Positions 62,130 through 64,000 of a stretch of DNA of 64,000 nucleotides are shown here, piece by piece. The translations under genes and the position numbers were made by a program. The notes under the pieces are model-generated. The model did no database searches, was not told the origin of the DNA, and saw nothing but the letters and a program-made list of their open reading frames with translations. Numbering within the stretch: the stretch's first letter is position 1; every line of letters starts with the position of its first letter. The DNA comes from Deltaproteobacteria bacterium (GTDB lineage Bacteria; Myxococcota_A; UBA796; GCA-2862545): assembly GCA_007693595.1 (NCBI GenBank), contig REDI01000014.1, positions 62,001 to 126,000 of the forward strand, given 5' to 3'.

Positions 62130-63842
62130 CTAGTTGCAGCCGCCCGTCCAGTCCTTGGCGCCCACCTCGAAGGTGAACTCGCACGTCTTGCCAGCTTCTA
62201 CCTCGAAGCCCGTGCCCCGGATCTTTTCCCCCGTCGAGACAGGCGCCACGATGGTGCGGTAGCGACCTGCCTGCAAGGCGCCCATATCGAAGGGGGACTT
62301 GCCGTCCCACTCGGCCTTGAGCCCAAGGCTGCCTGAGATCGTGACCGCGGCCGCCTCGTCACCTGTCAGGGTGAGCACCGTGGACTTGCTGTCTGCCCCC
62401 TCTTTCTTGCGGCCTTCCTTCAGGATCCGTGACCCATCGGGAAGCTCGACCTGGGGCACCTCGGGGACCTCAGGAGTTCGCTCTGGGGGTGGATCGGTCG
62501 TGGCGACCGTACCCGAGGGCGGGAAGACCATGATCAAAGCCACCGCCGCGAGCACGATGGCGCCTAGTAACAGACCCAGCACCAGCACAACGCCCATGGC
62601 TGCAACAATCCACTTGAGGGCTCCACCCTTCTTCTTGGGCCGGGGCTCGTCGTCGTGCACGTCGTACTGCTCATGGCGCTGAGGCGGCGGAGCTGGGGTC
62701 GGGGCACGCTGCCGCTCTACAGGCGCGGGGGTGGATGGGCCTGGACGCTTAGGCGGAGGGGGAGGCGTCGGGGCGCGCGCCGGAGGGGGAGGCGGAGTCG
62801 GCTGGGCGCCGCCCCCCGCACGTGCCGCGCTCAGCGGCCCGGAGTCGAGTCCCCAGACCGAAGACGAGTCTTCTTCGATCAGGGCCCCCGCGAGGCCGTC
62901 GGACTCATCGATGGCGGGCAACGCCGCCTTGGCCTCGGCGACGATGGTGCGACAGAACCGACGCTGGCCCATGTCGTTCGCACCCTGAGCCAGGATCTCG
63001 AAGATGTCGACAAGCTGACGCGCCGAAGGCCGCTCGCTAGGTTCATAGGCCATCATAAGCGCGAGCGTGTCGCGCACTTGCTCCATCCACTCAGGATCAC
63101 CCGACAACGGCGTGACCGCGATCTTGTCTTCGATCTTTGCCACGAACTTGTTGGGACGAGGAGGGATCCGCCCGAAGGGCTCGAGGCTGAGCATCTCTTG
63201 GAGGGTGACCCCGAGCGAGAAGACATCAGCGGCGGGGGTGTCTTCTTCGCCGAGCATCCGCTCGGGTGCCATATAGCCCTGCGATCCGAAGGCCAGTGCT
63301 TGAGTCTTGGCCTCTCGGGCGTCGAAGTTCGCGCGGGCCGTGCCAAAGTCGAGCACCTTCACGCCGCCGTTGACGGTGACGAAGATGTTGGAGGGCTTGA
63401 TGTCCCGATGGATGACGCGGAGCGGCTCCCCCCCCTGAAGCGGCTCCCCGTTGTACGCGGCATCGAGGGCGGACGCGACGGCGATCATCACCTCGAACAA
63501 GGCCTGCCGGGGGAACTCCTGGCCGGAGTCCTTGAGAAAGCCCATGATGTTCTTAAGGTCGACCCCCTCAAGATACTCCATGACGATCGCAAGCTTTCCG
63601 TCGATCGACGTCAGGTCTTCGACCCGCACGATGTGCTGATGGCGAATGAGCCCGAGCAGACGAGCTTCGTCGCGCGTCCGCATCACGACCTCATCGTGAG
63701 TCGACCACTTCTGATGAAGCAGCTTGAGTGCGACGATGCGGGAGAAGCCATCCTGGGAGAGCTGCTCTGCCAGGTAAACCTTACCGAACCCTCCCTCGGC
63801 GATCTCTTTGATGAACCGGAACCGGCGACGGGCGCCACTCAT
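62130..63842 (-). CDS. Membrane Ser/Thr protein kinase (PknB/Hanks type)
   Basis: Protein of 570 residues. Kinase domain about 10-285: glycine loop AEGGFGKVY, Lys40, Glu59, HRDIKPSN with Asp147, DFGTAR with Asp165, APERML. A Pro-rich linker (348-390) leads to a membrane helix (411-440) and an extracytoplasmic domain (about 470-570). The latter includes GSRILKEG-like beta sequence and two Cys, and I do not recognise its family. ATG 63842 after ggagaacaccgc begins the conserved head. The 158 bases to the right window edge show no gene. The kinase should sense envelope signals; substrate unknown. The TPR gene follows on the same strand. Confidence 0.9.
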   Translation of the reverse strand: MSGARRRFRFIKEIAEGGFGKVYLAEQLSQDGFSRIVALKLLHQKWSTHDEVVMRTRDEARLLGLIRHQHIVRVEDLTSIDGKLAIVMEYLEGVDLKNIMGFLKDSGQEFPRQALFEVMIAVASALDAAYNGEPLQGGEPLRVIHRDIKPSNIFVTVNGGVKVLDFGTARANFDAREAKTQALAFGSQGYMAPERMLGEEDTPAADVFSLGVTLQEMLSLEPFGRIPPRPNKFVAKIEDKIAVTPLSGDPEWMEQVRDTLALMMAYEPSERPSARQLVDIFEILAQGANDMGQRRFCRTIVAEAKAALPAIDESDGLAGALIEEDSSSVWGLDSGPLSAARAGGGAQPTPPPPPARAPTPPPPPKRPGPSTPAPVERQRAPTPAPPPQRHEQYDVHDDEPRPKKKGGALKWIVAAMGVVLVLGLLLGAIVLAAVALIMVFPPSGTVATTDPPPERTPEVPEVPQVELPDGSRILKEGRKKEGADSKSTVLTLTGDEAAAVTISGSLGLKAEWDGKSPFDMGALQAGRYRTIVAPVSTGEKIRGTGFEVEAGKTCEFTFEVGAKDWTGGCN

Positions 63843-64000
63843 GCGGTGTTCTCCAGCGACGGGCTTCGGCGGGAAGCCGATGAGGGGTCTGCAAACCCAA
63901 ACCATACGGCTCGGGGCATGGTACACCATCTGTTCGAGCGCGCACCCTCGGCAGGGCCCACGACGCAGGACCCCGTGCCTCCCGCATCGAGCCCAGCCGA

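Overview
The window is GC-rich chromosomal DNA from a Gram-negative, environmental-type bacterium. Many predicted lipoproteins, proline-rich and TPR/HEAT proteins, FG-GAP and Cys-rich surface lipoproteins, a Ser/Thr kinase with an extracytoplasmic tail and frequent GTG/TTG starts point to Myxococcota or a related former deltaproteobacterial group. This is an inference from gene style, since no 16S or other phylogenetic marker is present. I see no rRNA, tRNA, insertion sequence, integrase, phage gene, CRISPR array or recognisable defence system. The region reads as ordinary core and lineage-specific genome.

Layout: 1-4529 (minus) holds a VAT1-like oxidoreductase cut by the left edge, then a three-gene unit of an ACE-family (M2) peptidase lipoprotein, an orphan lipoprotein and an exported UPF0462 (C4orf33-like) protein. 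4673-11243 holds small proteins, a DUF2752 membrane protein, the pseudouridine synthase truC, an FG-GAP lipoprotein, an M50 site-2 protease, an RlmD/RumA-type Fe-S RNA methyltransferase and a Cys-rich DUF5522 protein. 11272-17732 has a Nudix hydrolase with two followers, an iron-storage pair (bfd, bfr) behind a Fur-box-like palindrome, a proline-rich protein with 42-residue repeats, tyrS and a thioredoxin-like lipoprotein. A 23-bp perfect inverted repeat closes this block.

17865-27934 has a TPR protein with a decayed NTPase domain, divergent from a moxR-DUF58-transglutaminase operon. That operon runs on into a CusF-SCO copper lipoprotein and an M1 aminopeptidase with HEAT repeats. 27962-34373 has a nitrilase-superfamily amidase and a double-length UvrA (two complete UvrA units in one chain). 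34511-43838 (minus) contains the complete Na+-translocating NADH:quinone reductase operon nqrABCDEF, its flavin transferase apbE and its iron-centre maturation factor nqrM. A Cys-rich lipoprotein and a GYF/SH3 membrane protein follow.

44154-46797 holds a HEAT protein overlapping an archaeal-looking RNase HII, tail to tail with an RNase HI. 46933-53216 (plus) holds a MORN lipoprotein, an M50/TPR membrane protein, an orphan, an outer-membrane beta-barrel protein and the lysine genes dapA and dapB. 53237-56051 is a head-to-head pair of periplasmic TPR genes whose 5' ends overlap. 56052-63842 (minus) has an aminotransferase, a Ca2+/Na+ antiporter, glpD, a crotonase, a TPR protein and a membrane Ser/Thr kinase.

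The genes that clearly work together are the Nqr complex with its maturation factors, bfd/bfr, dapA/dapB and moxR/DUF58/transglutaminase. The less familiar material is the UvrA tandem fusion with one altered UvrB-binding region, the pseudo-NTPase TPR protein, the DUF5522-RlmD pair and the M2 peptidase/UPF0462 unit. I found no convincing brand-new multi-gene system.
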